Below, in pieces: positions 53,090 through 63,320 of a stretch of 64,000 nt of DNA. The notes below the pieces were generated by a model, which made no database searches, had not been told where the DNA came from, and was given only the letters and a program-made list of their open reading frames with translations. Position numbers and translations under genes: made by a program. The DNA is from Devosia nanyangense (lineage in GTDB: Bacteria > Pseudomonadota > Alphaproteobacteria > Rhizobiales > Devosiaceae), in assembly GCA_016213505.1 (NCBI GenBank), contig JACRAF010000030.1, forward strand, positions 1-64,000. Reading direction: 5' to 3'. The number at the start of each line of letters is the position of its first letter. The first letter of the stretch is position 1.

Positions 53090-53109
53090 GCGGGGCCCAA
53101 GGGCCCCGC
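53090..53109. terminator. Hairpin between convergent genes
   Basis: GCGGGGCCC and GGGCCCCGC form a 9-bp perfect stem with loop AA after the EF-hand gene and before the stop of the histidine kinase on the other strand. No T run; it probably limits read-through in both directions. Confidence 0.6.
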
Positions 53110-53116
53110 ATCCTCA

Positions 53117-54382
53117 CTATCTCGCGGCAAGCCGCAGGGTCACCACCTGCTCGATCCCGCCGGACGGGCGGTTGCGGATGGCGATGCTTCCGCCGCAGCG
53201 CTCGATGATCTCTCGCGCGATGGCAAGCCCGAGACCGGCGCCCTTCACCGTCTGCGCGCGACCGGGGTTGGCCCGGAAGAAGGGTTCGAACACCTGGGCC
53301 AGCATGCCATCGGGAATGCCTGGACCATCATCGTCAATGATGATCGTCGCCGTATCGGCGTCGGCGGAGAGCCGCACCCGCCCGCCGCCGCCGTGGGTCG
53401 CGGCGTTGGTCAGGAGATTGCGGAGGGCGCGCTTGAGCGCCAGCGGGCCGGCGGCGACCGTTGCGGCGTCGGCCCCGACAAGCACGACAGGCAGACCTGA
53501 GGCCCGCAATTCGTCGATGCATTCTCTCACCAGCCCCGCTAGCGCCACCTCCACGCGGTCTTCGCCGGCGCCCTCTTCGCGCACGAGATGGATGGCGCTG
53601 TCGGCAATCGCCTCGAGTTCGTCGATGTCGCCGAGCCAGCTCGCCCGGTCTGCCTCGTGCAGGAATTCGGCCCGGAGCCGCATCCGGGTCATCGGGGTGC
53701 GAAGGTCATGCCCAGCCGCCGCTACGAGCCGCATGCGGCTTTCTGTTGCTGCCTTCACGCGGTCCGAAAGGCGGTTGAGCGACGCGGCCGTCTGCCGGGC
53801 TTCGCCGGAACCTACCTCAGGCATGTGCGGCAGGGCCCCGTCCGGTCCCACCGAGGCGATGGCACGCTCGAGGATGGCGAACGGGCGCGTCACGCGCTGC
53901 GCCATGACGAGCGCTACACCGACCACGCCAATCACCACCAGAACGAGCCAGGCACCCAGCGCCGCGAGGAGCTGCGGCGGCGGTCCGGGCGGCTCGGGAA
54001 AGGGAAACAGCATCCACCGGCCGTCGCCAATCTGCAGGGCGGCCACCGGCTCGTGACCGGTGTCGGCCTGGGTTACCTGCACCTTGCCTGCCACGCCGAG
54101 ATCAGCGAGCGCCGCCGCCAGCGCGACCGTGATCTCGGGGCGATAGCCGGTGGCGGGAGCGGTGGAGACAACCTGGTTGGGCGGCTCGCGCGGCGGCGGC
54201 TTGCCCTGCTCCCTGGCGACGAAGAATTCGCCAGCGACCGCGATGTGCCGCGCCATCGGACCGACCATGCGGCCGGCCTCGCCGCTGTTGAGGACCACCG
54301 CGGTCACGGCCGTCGCCACGAACACCACGGCGACGATCGAGGCGATGAGGATCAAAGCGATCTTGAGCCGCAGGCTGCGCAT
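53117..54382 (-). CDS. Sensor histidine kinase
   Basis: The 421-residue inner-membrane protein has a first helix at about 7-30, a periplasmic sensor part (about 31-135), a second helix (LLAALGAWLVLVVIGVVGVA), a HAMP domain and the kinase core. The H-box is AAAGHDLRTPMTRM with the phosphorylated His; N-box LKRALRNLLTNAATHG, G1 DDDGPGIPDG and G2 KGAGLGLAIAREI are complete. It overlaps the response-regulator gene by one base (TGATG). The periplasmic part is Pro-rich, and its signal cannot be told from sequence. Confidence 0.93.
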   Translation of the reverse strand: MRSLRLKIALILIASIVAVVFVATAVTAVVLNSGEAGRMVGPMARHIAVAGEFFVAREQGKPPPREPPNQVVSTAPATGYRPEITVALAAALADLGVAGKVQVTQADTGHEPVAALQIGDGRWMLFPFPEPPGPPPQLLAALGAWLVLVVIGVVGVALVMAQRVTRPFAILERAIASVGPDGALPHMPEVGSGEARQTAASLNRLSDRVKAATESRMRLVAAAGHDLRTPMTRMRLRAEFLHEADRASWLGDIDELEAIADSAIHLVREEGAGEDRVEVALAGLVRECIDELRASGLPVVLVGADAATVAAGPLALKRALRNLLTNAATHGGGGRVRLSADADTATIIIDDDGPGIPDGMLAQVFEPFFRANPGRAQTVKGAGLGLAIAREIIERCGGSIAIRNRPSGGIEQVVTLRLAAR

Positions 54383-55104
54383 CAGGCGTCTGCCCGTTCG
54401 ACGCGCACTGCGAGCTGGTAGCCGCCATTGCGCACGGTCTTGAACAGAACCTCCTCGTTTGCACCGCCGAGCTTCCTGCGCAGTCGGCTCACCAGCACGT
54501 CGATCGAGCGGTCGAACGGTCCGGCCTCGCGGCCTTGCGTCAGGTCGAGCAGCTGATCGCGCGACAGGATGCGGCCCGGCCGGTCGAGAAACACGCGCAA
54601 CAGCTCGAATTCGGCGCCGGTGAGGTCGATCGCCCTGCCGGTTGCATCGCTGACGCTGCGCGTCATCACATCGGCGGTGAAGCCCGTGAACCGGAACACG
54701 GCCCGGCCTGGCTGCGGCGCCGCAGCCGGATTGCCGGCGCGGCGGAGGACGGAGCGCACGCGCGCCAGCAGCTCACGCGGATTGAAGGGCTTTCCGACAT
54801 AGTCGTCAGCGCCGAGTTCGAGACCGATGATGCGGTCGACGTCCTCCTTGAGCGCGGTCACGAGAATGACCGGCAGATGCGGCTGGTGTTGCCGAAGCTG
54901 TTTGCACAGGTCGAGTCCCGAGCCGTCGGGCAGCAGTACGTCGAGGATGACGAGATCGAGCTTCTCGGTGGCGACGCGCTCGCTGAACTCGCGCCGGCTG
55001 CCGGCCACTGATACGCGAAAGCCCTGCTCGCCGAGATAGCGGGCGAGGAGCTTGCGGATCTCCTGGTCGTCGTCGACGACCAGGATGTGCGGTGCTGCAA
55101 CCAT
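54382..55104 (-). CDS. OmpR-family response regulator
   Basis: The 240-residue regulator has a receiver domain with ILVVDDDQEIRKLLARYLGE, the phospho-acceptor Asp in LVILDVLLPDGSG, Thr in LVTALKEDVDR and Lys in DDYVGKPFNPRELLARV. A C-terminal winged helix follows (LTGAEFELLRVFLDRPGRIL, SIDVLVSRLRRKLG, KTVRNGGYQLA). I chose Met 55104, the frame beyond it having no family sequence. It precedes and overlaps the kinase gene, forming a two-component pair. Its target genes are not evident from this window. Confidence 0.93.
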   Translation of the reverse strand: MVAAPHILVVDDDQEIRKLLARYLGEQGFRVSVAGSRREFSERVATEKLDLVILDVLLPDGSGLDLCKQLRQHQPHLPVILVTALKEDVDRIIGLELGADDYVGKPFNPRELLARVRSVLRRAGNPAAAPQPGRAVFRFTGFTADVMTRSVSDATGRAIDLTGAEFELLRVFLDRPGRILSRDQLLDLTQGREAGPFDRSIDVLVSRLRRKLGGANEEVLFKTVRNGGYQLAVRVERADA

Positions 55105-55560
55105 GTCGACCGATATCTGTCTCGCGCCGTTCGAGCCAAGCCGCACATCGTCCCGATTTGCACCTGAATGCAACAGCTGCGCGACTGAGAAACTCTCGGC
55201 AACAAAACCTGCTCCGCCGAGTGCGAAAACGCGATGGGACCGCCGGCGGGCCTGCCCAGTTGCCACAGGTTGGATCGCACCGGCCGGAGGTCCGATCGGC
55301 CCGGCGTCCGAGACAATGAATGTTCCCGCCACAGGGAATCCGCCCGTATCCCCCACCCTTGACGCACGTACCCGGTCTGTATCGATTTCACAGCCGGAAC
55401 CACCTTGGCAACGCCGGTTCTTTGTGCAAGTTTACGCCACCGCTAACCGCCGTGCGAGGCTTGATAATCGGGCCCCAAAACGTTTTGGAACCAAAACGTT
55501 TTGGAAATGCAGGGAAAAGCGCGGGCGTCATGCGCCCTAACTGTGCGATGGGAGGACTAC
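55105..55560. other. Intergenic region between the two-component and agl operons
   Basis: No convincing gene is present on either strand in these 456 bases. It must hold the promoters of the response regulator (minus) and of aglE (plus). The only clear signals are the two adjacent AglR-type operators at 55475-55504. Confidence 0.6.
55475..55504. promoter_or_regulatory. Two tandem AglR-type operators before aglE
   Basis: CCAAAACGTTTTGG occurs twice, at 55475-55488 and 55491-55504, both perfect 14-base palindromes with 16 bases between centres. The same core stands before aglA at 60524. LacI-family proteins bind such CG-centred palindromes, and aglR lies in the same locus. Confidence 0.85.
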
Positions 55561-56928
55561 ATGCACAAATACCTCTTGGCGGGGGTTTCCGTCATTGCGA
55601 TCACGCTCGGCACCCTGGCCTCGGCCAGTGCCGCCGATCTGAAGTTTGCCAAAGGCTCGGGCGCTTTCAGCTGGGACGCGCTGCAGGCCTTCGCCGATGC
55701 GCACAAGGACCTTGCCGGCCAGAAGCTGACGGTCTGGGGCCCGTGGCGCGAAGGCGGCGACCAGGAGCAGTTCCTGACCGTGCTCGCCTATTTCGAGGAC
55801 GCCACCGGCGTCGACGTCGAATACGGCTCGTCCGAGAACTACGAGCAGCAGGCGCAGATCGACGCGGCCGCCGGCTCGTCGGCCAACATCACGCTGCTGC
55901 CGCAGCCGGGCCTGCTCGCCGACATGGCGTCCAAGGGCTATCTGGTGCCGCTTGGCGACGACATGAAGGCAAGGGTCGAGGGCGAATTCGCCGCCGGCTC
56001 GTCGTTCGTTTCGCTCGGCACCTACAAGGACAAGGCCGGCGCGCCGACCTTCTACGCCGTGCCCTACAAGTCCGACCTCAAATCGCTGGTCTGGTACTCG
56101 CCCGACAACTTCGCCGATGCCGGCTACACGGTTCCCGAGACCTTCGAGGACCTGATGACGCTCACCGACAAGATCGTCGCCGACGGCAAGACGCCGTGGT
56201 GCATCGGCCTTGGTTCGGGCGGCGCCACCGGCTGGCCGGCCACCGACTGGATCGAAGACCTCATGCTTCGCACCCAGAGCCCGGAAGACTATGACGCCTG
56301 GGTCTCCAACGACCTGAAGTTCTCCGACCCCAAGGTCGTCGCGGCCCTCGAGCTGTTCGGCTCGATCGCAAAGGACGACAAGAAGGTCGCCGGCGGCGCT
56401 GCCGCAGTCGGCACCACGGATTTCCGCGAGAGCCCGCTGGGTCTCTTCACGGTTCCGCCGGCCTGCTACATGCACCATCAGGCCTCGTTCATCCCGTCCT
56501 TCTTCCCCGAAGGCACGGTGCTGGGCGAAGACGCGGACTTCTTCTACTTCCCGGCCTATGCCGGCAAGGAACTGGGCAAGCCCGTGCTCGGCGCCGGCGT
56601 CGAGGCGACCATCACCAAGGACTCGCCGGCGGCTCACGCCTTCATCGACTTCCTGATGAACCCGATCTCCAACGAGGTCTGGATGGCGCAGTCGGGCTTC
56701 CTGTCCGCCATGAAGGCCGCCAACGTCGATACCTACGGCAACGACACGCTCAAGGGTGAGGGCAAGATCCTGCTCAACGCCACGACGTTCCGCTTCGACG
56801 GCTCCGATCTGATGCCGGGCGCCGTCGGCGCCGGCAGCTTCTGGACCGGCATGGTCGATTTCGTCGGCGGCAAGTCCGCCCAGGACGTCGCCGATGCCAT
56901 CCAGAAAAGCTGGGACGCCATCAAGTAG
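55561..56928 (+). CDS. aglE: Alpha-glucoside-binding protein AglE
   Basis: The 455-residue periplasmic binding protein starts at ATG 55561 with GGGAGGA upstream and has a signal peptide ending LASASA. Segments such as LTVWGPWREGGDQEQFLTVL, AQIDAAAGSSANITLLPQPG, YAVPYKSDLKSLVWYSPDNF and GGATGWPATDWIEDLML are characteristic of AglE of Sinorhizobium-type alpha-glucoside systems. It captures sucrose, maltose or trehalose for AglFG. The two operators upstream suggest induction by these sugars. A hairpin follows the gene. Confidence 0.95.
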   Translation: MHKYLLAGVSVIAITLGTLASASAADLKFAKGSGAFSWDALQAFADAHKDLAGQKLTVWGPWREGGDQEQFLTVLAYFEDATGVDVEYGSSENYEQQAQIDAAAGSSANITLLPQPGLLADMASKGYLVPLGDDMKARVEGEFAAGSSFVSLGTYKDKAGAPTFYAVPYKSDLKSLVWYSPDNFADAGYTVPETFEDLMTLTDKIVADGKTPWCIGLGSGGATGWPATDWIEDLMLRTQSPEDYDAWVSNDLKFSDPKVVAALELFGSIAKDDKKVAGGAAAVGTTDFRESPLGLFTVPPACYMHHQASFIPSFFPEGTVLGEDADFFYFPAYAGKELGKPVLGAGVEATITKDSPAAHAFIDFLMNPISNEVWMAQSGFLSAMKAANVDTYGNDTLKGEGKILLNATTFRFDGSDLMPGAVGAGSFWTGMVDFVGGKSAQDVADAIQKSWDAIK

Positions 56929-56948
56929 GCTGAGCTAGTCTCGCATTT

Positions 56949-56974
56949 GGACCCGGCGCTTCGGTGCCGGGTCC
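56949..56974 (+). terminator. Hairpin between aglE and aglF
   Basis: GGACCCGGCGC and GTGCCGGGTCC pair with one G-T around loop TTCG, without a T run. It lies 20 bases after the aglE stop. It resembles the malE-malF hairpin in position and probably has the same role of stabilising the binding-protein part of the message. Confidence 0.7.
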
Positions 56975-57016
56975 GGACCAACAAGAGTCTCGCGACGCCA
57001 GGGGAGGGGCGGCCCG

Positions 57017-58033
57017 ATGAGCGACATCCTGCAGCAGATTTTCGGCGCTCTGATTGCCATCGCCATCGCGCTGGCCGGCACCGTGGCGTACTTCTGGGGC
57101 AGCAACTGGCTGCTCGACAAATTCCTCGGCTCGAACACCGCGACCGGCGACGACCTCACAAGGCGCGACAATCGTCGCAGCCAGATCCGTCCGTGGCTGT
57201 TCCTGCTCCCGGCGCTGCTCTTCCTGTCGGTCTATCTGGTCTATCCGGTCATCGAGACCTTCCGGTTGAGCTTCTTCGACAAGAACGAGAATTTCGTCGG
57301 CTTCGCCAACTACCTGTGGGCGTTCGGCGACGGCAATTTCCAGCAGTCGATCTTCAACAACATCCTGTGGCTCCTGATCGTGCCCTCGTTTGCGACGGCT
57401 TTTGGCCTCGTGATCGCCGTGCTGGCCGACAAGCTCTGGTGGGGCAACATCGCCAAATCGCTGGTGTTCATGCCGATGGCGATCTCGTTCGTCGGCGCCT
57501 CGGTGATCTGGAAGTTCGTCTATGACTATCGTGCGGCGGGCGAGCAGCAGATCGGCGTGCTCAACGCCATCGTCACCGGCCTCGGCCTGCCGCCGCAGGC
57601 CTGGATCACCATCCCGGTGTGGAATTCTGTTCTGCTCATGGTGATCCTGATCTGGATCCAGGCAGGCTTTGCCATGGTGATCCTTTCCGCCGCGCTGCGC
57701 GGCGTGCCCGAGGAAACGCTCGAAGCGGCGCGCATCGACGGCGCCAACGGCTTCCGGATCTTCTTCGACATCATGATCCCGCAGATCTGGGGCACCATCG
57801 TCGTGGTGTGGACCACCATCACCATCGTGGTGCTGAAGGTCTTCGACATCATCTTCGCCATGACCAACGGCCAATGGGACACCGAAGTGCTCGCCAACTT
57901 CATGTTCAAATGGATGTTCGTCAATTTCGACTATGGCCGCGGCTCGACCGTTGCCGTGATCATCATGCTCGCGGTGTTGCCGATCATGATCTGGAACATC
58001 CGTCGGGCCAATGCTGAAGAGGGGACACGTTGA
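57017..58033 (+). CDS. aglF: Alpha-glucoside ABC permease AglF
   Basis: The 338-residue permease has a short N-terminal helix (residues about 8-35) and six core helices. The coupling loop is ARIDGANGFRIFFDIMIPQI, and WLFLLPALLFLSVYLVYPVI marks the first core helix. Gene order and similarity of the loop support AglF. It pairs with AglG in the inner membrane. GGGGAGGGGC is a strong ribosome site. Its stop overlaps aglG by one base (TGATG). Confidence 0.94.
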   Translation: MSDILQQIFGALIAIAIALAGTVAYFWGSNWLLDKFLGSNTATGDDLTRRDNRRSQIRPWLFLLPALLFLSVYLVYPVIETFRLSFFDKNENFVGFANYLWAFGDGNFQQSIFNNILWLLIVPSFATAFGLVIAVLADKLWWGNIAKSLVFMPMAISFVGASVIWKFVYDYRAAGEQQIGVLNAIVTGLGLPPQAWITIPVWNSVLLMVILIWIQAGFAMVILSAALRGVPEETLEAARIDGANGFRIFFDIMIPQIWGTIVVVWTTITIVVLKVFDIIFAMTNGQWDTEVLANFMFKWMFVNFDYGRGSTVAVIIMLAVLPIMIWNIRRANAEEGTR

Positions 58034-59235
58034 TGACCGCTGTCGTCGACACCGCAACCGATCTCCCGCGTCCGACCACCGGCACGCCGCGCTGGGCGGC
58101 CCGCATCGATGCCGCGCGCATCTTCACCCATGTGGCGCTGCTGTTCCTTGTCGCCCTCTGGACCTTTCCGACCGCGGGCCTTCTGATCTCGTCGCTCCGC
58201 GACAAGGACCAGCTTGCCGTCTCCGGCTGGTGGACGGCATTGTCGACCTCGTCGACACAGGGCGTCACCCGCCTGCCGCAGGCCGGCGCGCAGATCGAAG
58301 CGGGCGGAAAGTTCGTCATCCGCGGCAATGTGTTTGGCGAGGACACCAACAAGACGCTGGCGCAGTTCGGTCTGTCGAACGCCGAGCCCGCTGCCGCGGC
58401 GGCAGGCGAAAGCCTGCCGATGACCGATGGCGGCGCCCTCACCGTCCAAAGGGATGGCGCCTATGAATGGGTAAGCGATACCAGGTTCACGCACACCCGC
58501 GGTCCCCGTGTGTTCTACGTCGCCGAGATCGCGCCGCGCTTCACCCTCGACAATTATGTCGAGGTGCTGACGGCCAACGGCGTGTTCCGCTCCTTCATCA
58601 ACTCGTTCACCGTGACCATTCCAGCGACCATCATCCCCATCCTGATGGCGGCATTCGCCGCCTATGCGCTGGCCTGGATGCGGTTCCCGTTCCGCGGCTT
58701 GATCGTCGCCGTGGTGGTGGGCCTCCTGGTCGTGCCGCTCCAGATGTCGCTGATTCCGCTGCTCAAGATGTACAATGGCATCGCGCAGGCCTTCGGCGCC
58801 GAGGACGGCAAAACCTATCTCAGCATCTGGCTGGCGCATACCGCGTTCGGCCTGCCGCTCGCCATCTACCTGCTCCGCAACTACATGGCGGGCCTGCCCA
58901 AGGAGATCATGGAATCGGCGCGCATCGATGGCGCCAGCCACTTCAAGATATTCACCGGCATGGTGCTGCCGCTGAGCTTTCCTGCGCTCGCCTCGTTCTC
59001 GATCTTCCAGTTTCTCTGGGTCTGGAACGACCTTCTTGTGGCGATGGTGTTTCTCGGCGCCCAGGAGAGCAAGCTGGTGCTGACCGGCAAGCTCGTCTCG
59101 CTGCTCGGTTCGCGCGGCAACAACTGGGAAATCCTCACCGCCGGTGCCTTCGTCACCATCGTCGTGCCGCTGATCGTTTTCTTCTCGCTGCAGCGCTACT
59201 TCGTCCGCGGCCTGCTGGCGGGGTCCGTCAAGTAA
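58033..59235 (+). CDS. aglG: Alpha-glucoside ABC permease AglG
   Basis: ATG 58033 overlaps the aglF stop; an alternative TTG start one codon earlier is unlikely. The 400-residue permease has a first helix at about 28-50, then a large periplasmic insertion of about 120 residues (with FVIRGNVFGEDTNKTLAQFG), then the remaining helices. The coupling loop is ESARIDGASHFKIFTGMVLP. The insertion is typical for AglG and is probably a docking surface for AglE. It is the last gene of the transcript before a terminator. Confidence 0.94.
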   Translation: MTAVVDTATDLPRPTTGTPRWAARIDAARIFTHVALLFLVALWTFPTAGLLISSLRDKDQLAVSGWWTALSTSSTQGVTRLPQAGAQIEAGGKFVIRGNVFGEDTNKTLAQFGLSNAEPAAAAAGESLPMTDGGALTVQRDGAYEWVSDTRFTHTRGPRVFYVAEIAPRFTLDNYVEVLTANGVFRSFINSFTVTIPATIIPILMAAFAAYALAWMRFPFRGLIVAVVVGLLVVPLQMSLIPLLKMYNGIAQAFGAEDGKTYLSIWLAHTAFGLPLAIYLLRNYMAGLPKEIMESARIDGASHFKIFTGMVLPLSFPALASFSIFQFLWVWNDLLVAMVFLGAQESKLVLTGKLVSLLGSRGNNWEILTAGAFVTIVVPLIVFFSLQRYFVRGLLAGSVK

Positions 59236-59264
59236 GAACCTCCAACGACCTCCCACGATCGTCT

Positions 59265-59291
59265 GGCCGGCCCTCGGGCCGGCCGCTTTTT
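59265..59291 (+). terminator. Terminator of the aglEFG operon
   Basis: GGCCGGCC-CTCG-GGCCGGCC gives an 8-bp perfect stem followed by GC and five T at 59287-59291, thirty bases after the aglG stop. It lies in the gap before the convergent aglR gene and is the best intrinsic terminator in the window. Confidence 0.85.
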
Positions 59292-59305
59292 GCGCCGGGG
59301 CGAAG

Positions 59306-60424
59306 CTACGCCGGCTGCAACCGCTTGGCGGCCTGCCGCCGCTTGGCCGGCAATGGCTCCGAAAGGACCCCGGGATCAAGGCCTGGCGCCACTTCGAAAT
59401 GCGAAGCGATTTCAATGCCCCGTCCAGGACCTTGTTCATTGCATTGGCGGATGAGTTCGGCGATCAGCGCCTCGCCGGCCTCGCGCAGCGAGGAGCGCAC
59501 GGTGGTGAATTGCCCGGCGAACGGCGTCAGGTCGATATAGTGCAGCTCGTCGTCCATGGTGGCGACCGCGAGCTTCCGGCCGGCGCCGCTCCGCACCACC
59601 GCGGCATGACCCTCGACCGCCATCAGCGTCGACGAGTAGAGGATCGCCGTAACCTTGGGGTCGCTGAGCGCCATCGTGGTCAGCTTGAACCCGGCATCGC
59701 CCATCGGATGTAGCGAATTGTAGACGCGCACCGTGTCCGGCGGCAGGCCGGCATCGGCGATTGCGTCGTTGACGCCGCGGCGCCGGTACTGCGCATAAGT
59801 GAAGCTCTCATCGCCGTTGATGAAGGCGACGCGGCGGTGCCCGTTGGCCAGCATCAGCCGCATCAACCTGTAGAAGTTGCCGTAATTGTCGATGTCCACC
59901 CAGCCATAGGGTCCGCTGCGGCCGTCCCGGCCGTGCACGACGAACGGCCGCTTGGCGTCGAGCAGATAGCTGACGCGGCGGTCGTTCTCGCGCGGCAGGT
60001 CGACGATGAACCCGTCCACCGAGTTGTCGTTGACGAACCGGTCGTAGACACTCATCTCGTTCTCCGGCGTGTCGCTGGCTAGAACGATGTCGTAGTTGAG
60101 CGCGCGGGCGCCGCGCAGCACACCGGCCATCACCTCGACGAAATGCGGATCGACGAACTTGCGGTCGTTGTCCTGCTGCACCCAGGCAACATTGTGGGTG
60201 CGGCGCGTCACCAGCCGCTGCGCGTTCCGGTTGGGGCGATAGCCCATGCGCTGGGCCATTTCGGCGACGCGCTTGCGGGTCTTTTCGCCGACGTCGGAGT
60301 AGCCGTTCAGGGCCCGCGAAATGGTCGTGATCGACAGCCCGAGTTCGGCCGCCAGGTCCTTGATCGTCACGCTCCGCCCAATTCCCGCCGGACTGGTGCC
60401 TGGCTGCTTCGTGCCTCGTCCCAT
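59306..60424 (-). CDS. aglR: LacI-family repressor AglR
   Basis: The 372-residue repressor has an N-terminal HTH (TIKDLAAELGLSITTISRAL) and hinge (NGYSDVGEKTRKRVAEMAQR), followed by the sugar-binding core with PHFVEVMAGVLRGARALNYD and FVVHGRDGRSGPYGWVDIDN. Both resemble the LacI protein of the first locus at 36929. It lies convergent to aglEFG and divergent from aglA. The palindrome CCAAAACGTTTTGG, found before aglE and in variant form before aglA, is its likely site. It is released by alpha-glucosides, by analogy with AglR of Sinorhizobium. Confidence 0.92.
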   Translation of the reverse strand: MGRGTKQPGTSPAGIGRSVTIKDLAAELGLSITTISRALNGYSDVGEKTRKRVAEMAQRMGYRPNRNAQRLVTRRTHNVAWVQQDNDRKFVDPHFVEVMAGVLRGARALNYDIVLASDTPENEMSVYDRFVNDNSVDGFIVDLPRENDRRVSYLLDAKRPFVVHGRDGRSGPYGWVDIDNYGNFYRLMRLMLANGHRRVAFINGDESFTYAQYRRRGVNDAIADAGLPPDTVRVYNSLHPMGDAGFKLTTMALSDPKVTAILYSSTLMAVEGHAAVVRSGAGRKLAVATMDDELHYIDLTPFAGQFTTVRSSLREAGEALIAELIRQCNEQGPGRGIEIASHFEVAPGLDPGVLSEPLPAKRRQAAKRLQPA

Positions 60425-60486
60425 AGGTATTTGATTTTCAACACATTTTGCGCGGCGACAAAGAGATCCCGCGCGTCCCCTCGGAG

Positions 60487-60516
60487 TTGACGAAATATCA
60501 CCTCCGACGCTAAGAA
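60487..60516 (+). promoter_or_regulatory. Candidate promoter of aglA-aglK
   Basis: TTGACG (60487-60492) and TAAGAA (60511-60516) are 18 bases apart. The operator at 60524 would then cover the expected transcription start, fitting repression by AglR. The -10 box is weak. Confidence 0.4.
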
Positions 60517-60523
60517 TAGCTTA

Positions 60524-60537
60524 CTAAAACGTTTTGG
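60524..60537. promoter_or_regulatory. AglR-type operator before aglA
   Basis: CTAAAACGTTTTGG contains the core AAAACGTTTT at 60526-60535, identical to the core of both sites before aglE, with one outer base changed. It is placed in the aglR-aglA divergent region, so it may control both genes. Confidence 0.82.
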
Positions 60538-60593
60538 CAAATCGCCGCGGCCTGGAGGGTAACAGCCCCCGGCAACGGCGCGGGGAGATAGGC

Positions 60594-62267
60594 GTGGTCG
60601 CTCAGCCGCTGATGACCGAACAGAAGCCGGCCGGCGAAGCGGTGCTCGACAAGAATTGGTGGCGCGGCGCAGTCATCTATCAGATCTACCCCCGCTCGTT
60701 TCAGGACCACAATGGCGACGGCATCGGCGACCTCGTCGGGGTCACCGAGCGTCTCGACTACGTCGCCGATCTCGGCGTCGACGGCATCTGGCTCAGCCCG
60801 TTCTTCACCTCGCCGATGAAGGATTTCGGCTACGACGTCTCCAACTACCGCGACGTCGATCCGATCTTCGGCACGCTGGGCGATTTCGACCGGCTGGTGG
60901 AGAAGGCGCATGCGCTCAAGCTCAAGGTCATCATCGACCAGGTGATCAGCCACTGCTCGGACAAGCACCCGTGGTTCCAGGAAAGCCGGCTCAATCGCAC
61001 CAACGACCGCAACGATTGGTTCGTCTGGGCCGACCCGAAACCGGACGGCACCCCGCCCAACAACTGGCTGTCGATCTTCGGCGGCTCCGCCTGGACCTGG
61101 GACAGCCGGCGCATGCAGTACTACATGCACAATTTCCTCGCCTCGCAGCCCGATCTGAACTTCCACAATCCGGACGTCCAGGACGCCATGCTAGACGGCA
61201 TGCGCTTCTGGCTCGAGCGCGGCATCGACGGCTTCCGGCTCGACACCGTGAACTTTTATTTCCACTCGCTCGGTCTGCAGTCGAACCCGGTGGTCAAGCC
61301 AGAGGATTTCAACGCCTCGACCGCCCCGGCGGTGAACCCCTACAATTTCCAGGAGCATCTCTACGACAAGAGCCAGCCCGAGAACATCGCGTTCCTGCGC
61401 CGCCTGCGCAAGCTGATGGACGAGTACGGCGACAAGGCCACCGTCGGCGAGATCGGCGACAGCCAGCACCAGCTCGAGGTGATGGCGGCCTACACCTCCG
61501 GCACCGACAAGCTCCACATGGCCTACACCTTCGACTATCTGGGCGGCGAGTTCAGCGCCGCCCATTTCAAGAAATCGATCGAGCTGACCGAGGCCCAGGC
61601 GCCCGAGGGCTGGATCTGTCTGGCCTTTTCCAACCACGACGTGGTCCGCCACATCAGCCGCTGGGCCACGCATGGCCAGCAGGAGGAATTCACCCGCCTT
61701 GCGGCGACGTTGCTGCTATCGATGCGCGGCTCGGTCTGCCTCTACCAGGGCGAGGAGCTGGGACTGACCGAGGCCGAACTGGCCTTCGAGGATCTCGTCG
61801 ATCCCTACGGCATCGAGTTCTGGCCGCAGTTCAAGGGCCGCGACGGCTGCCGCACGCCCATGGTGTGGCAGACGCAATCGCAGCTCGGCGGCTTCACCAC
61901 CGCCACCCGCGCCTGGCTGCCGGTGCCGGCCGATCACCTCACCAAGGCCGTCGACCGGCAGGTGCGCGATCCGCATTCGGTGCTCTCGCACTATCGCGCC
62001 ATGCTCGCCTTCCGGCACCAGCATCCGGCCCTGATCAAGGGCACCATCGAGACGCTCGACGGCCCCGAGGGCGTCCTGGCGTTCCTCCGCCAGGAGGGGA
62101 CCGAGCGCCTCTATTGTGTATTCAATATGAGCGAAAAGGCCGTCATCGTGCCGGTGCCGGCGGGGTTCGACCCGGCGCCCTCCGGCGCGCCCGGCATCGC
62201 CGACGAGCCGATCGAAGCCGCATTGAGTTTGGCGCCATTCGGCGCTTACATCGGGGTGCTGCGCTAG
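60594..62267 (+). CDS. aglA: Alpha-glucosidase AglA (GH13)
   Basis: GTG 60594 with GGGGAGA upstream is the best start (ATG 60612 is the alternative); the open frame extends back to the operator region and is not coding there. The 557-residue enzyme has nucleophile Asp217 in [11 protein letters not shown], acid/base Glu286 in TVGEIGD and Asp349 in FSNHDVVR. WWRGAVIYQIYPRSFQDHNG and SHCSDKHPWFQESRLNRTND are as in the paralogue at 38156. It hydrolyses sugars imported by AglEFGK in the cytosol. AglK follows after 20 bases. Confidence 0.93.
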   Translation: MVAQPLMTEQKPAGEAVLDKNWWRGAVIYQIYPRSFQDHNGDGIGDLVGVTERLDYVADLGVDGIWLSPFFTSPMKDFGYDVSNYRDVDPIFGTLGDFDRLVEKAHALKLKVIIDQVISHCSDKHPWFQESRLNRTNDRNDWFVWADPKPDGTPPNNWLSIFGGSAWTWDSRRMQYYMHNFLASQPDLNFHNPDVQDAMLDGMRFWLERGIDGFRLDTVNFYFHSLGLQSNPVVKPEDFNASTAPAVNPYNFQEHLYDKSQPENIAFLRRLRKLMDEYGDKATVGEIGDSQHQLEVMAAYTSGTDKLHMAYTFDYLGGEFSAAHFKKSIELTEAQAPEGWICLAFSNHDVVRHISRWATHGQQEEFTRLAATLLLSMRGSVCLYQGEELGLTEAELAFEDLVDPYGIEFWPQFKGRDGCRTPMVWQTQSQLGGFTTATRAWLPVPADHLTKAVDRQVRDPHSVLSHYRAMLAFRHQHPALIKGTIETLDGPEGVLAFLRQEGTERLYCVFNMSEKAVIVPVPAGFDPAPSGAPGIADEPIEAALSLAPFGAYIGVLR

Positions 62268-62287
62268 CGCAGTCAGGGAGGACGAGC

Positions 62288-63295
<1,008 letters not shown>

Positions 63296-63320
63296 CTGGA
63301 GCGTCGTTCCATCGAGCAAG

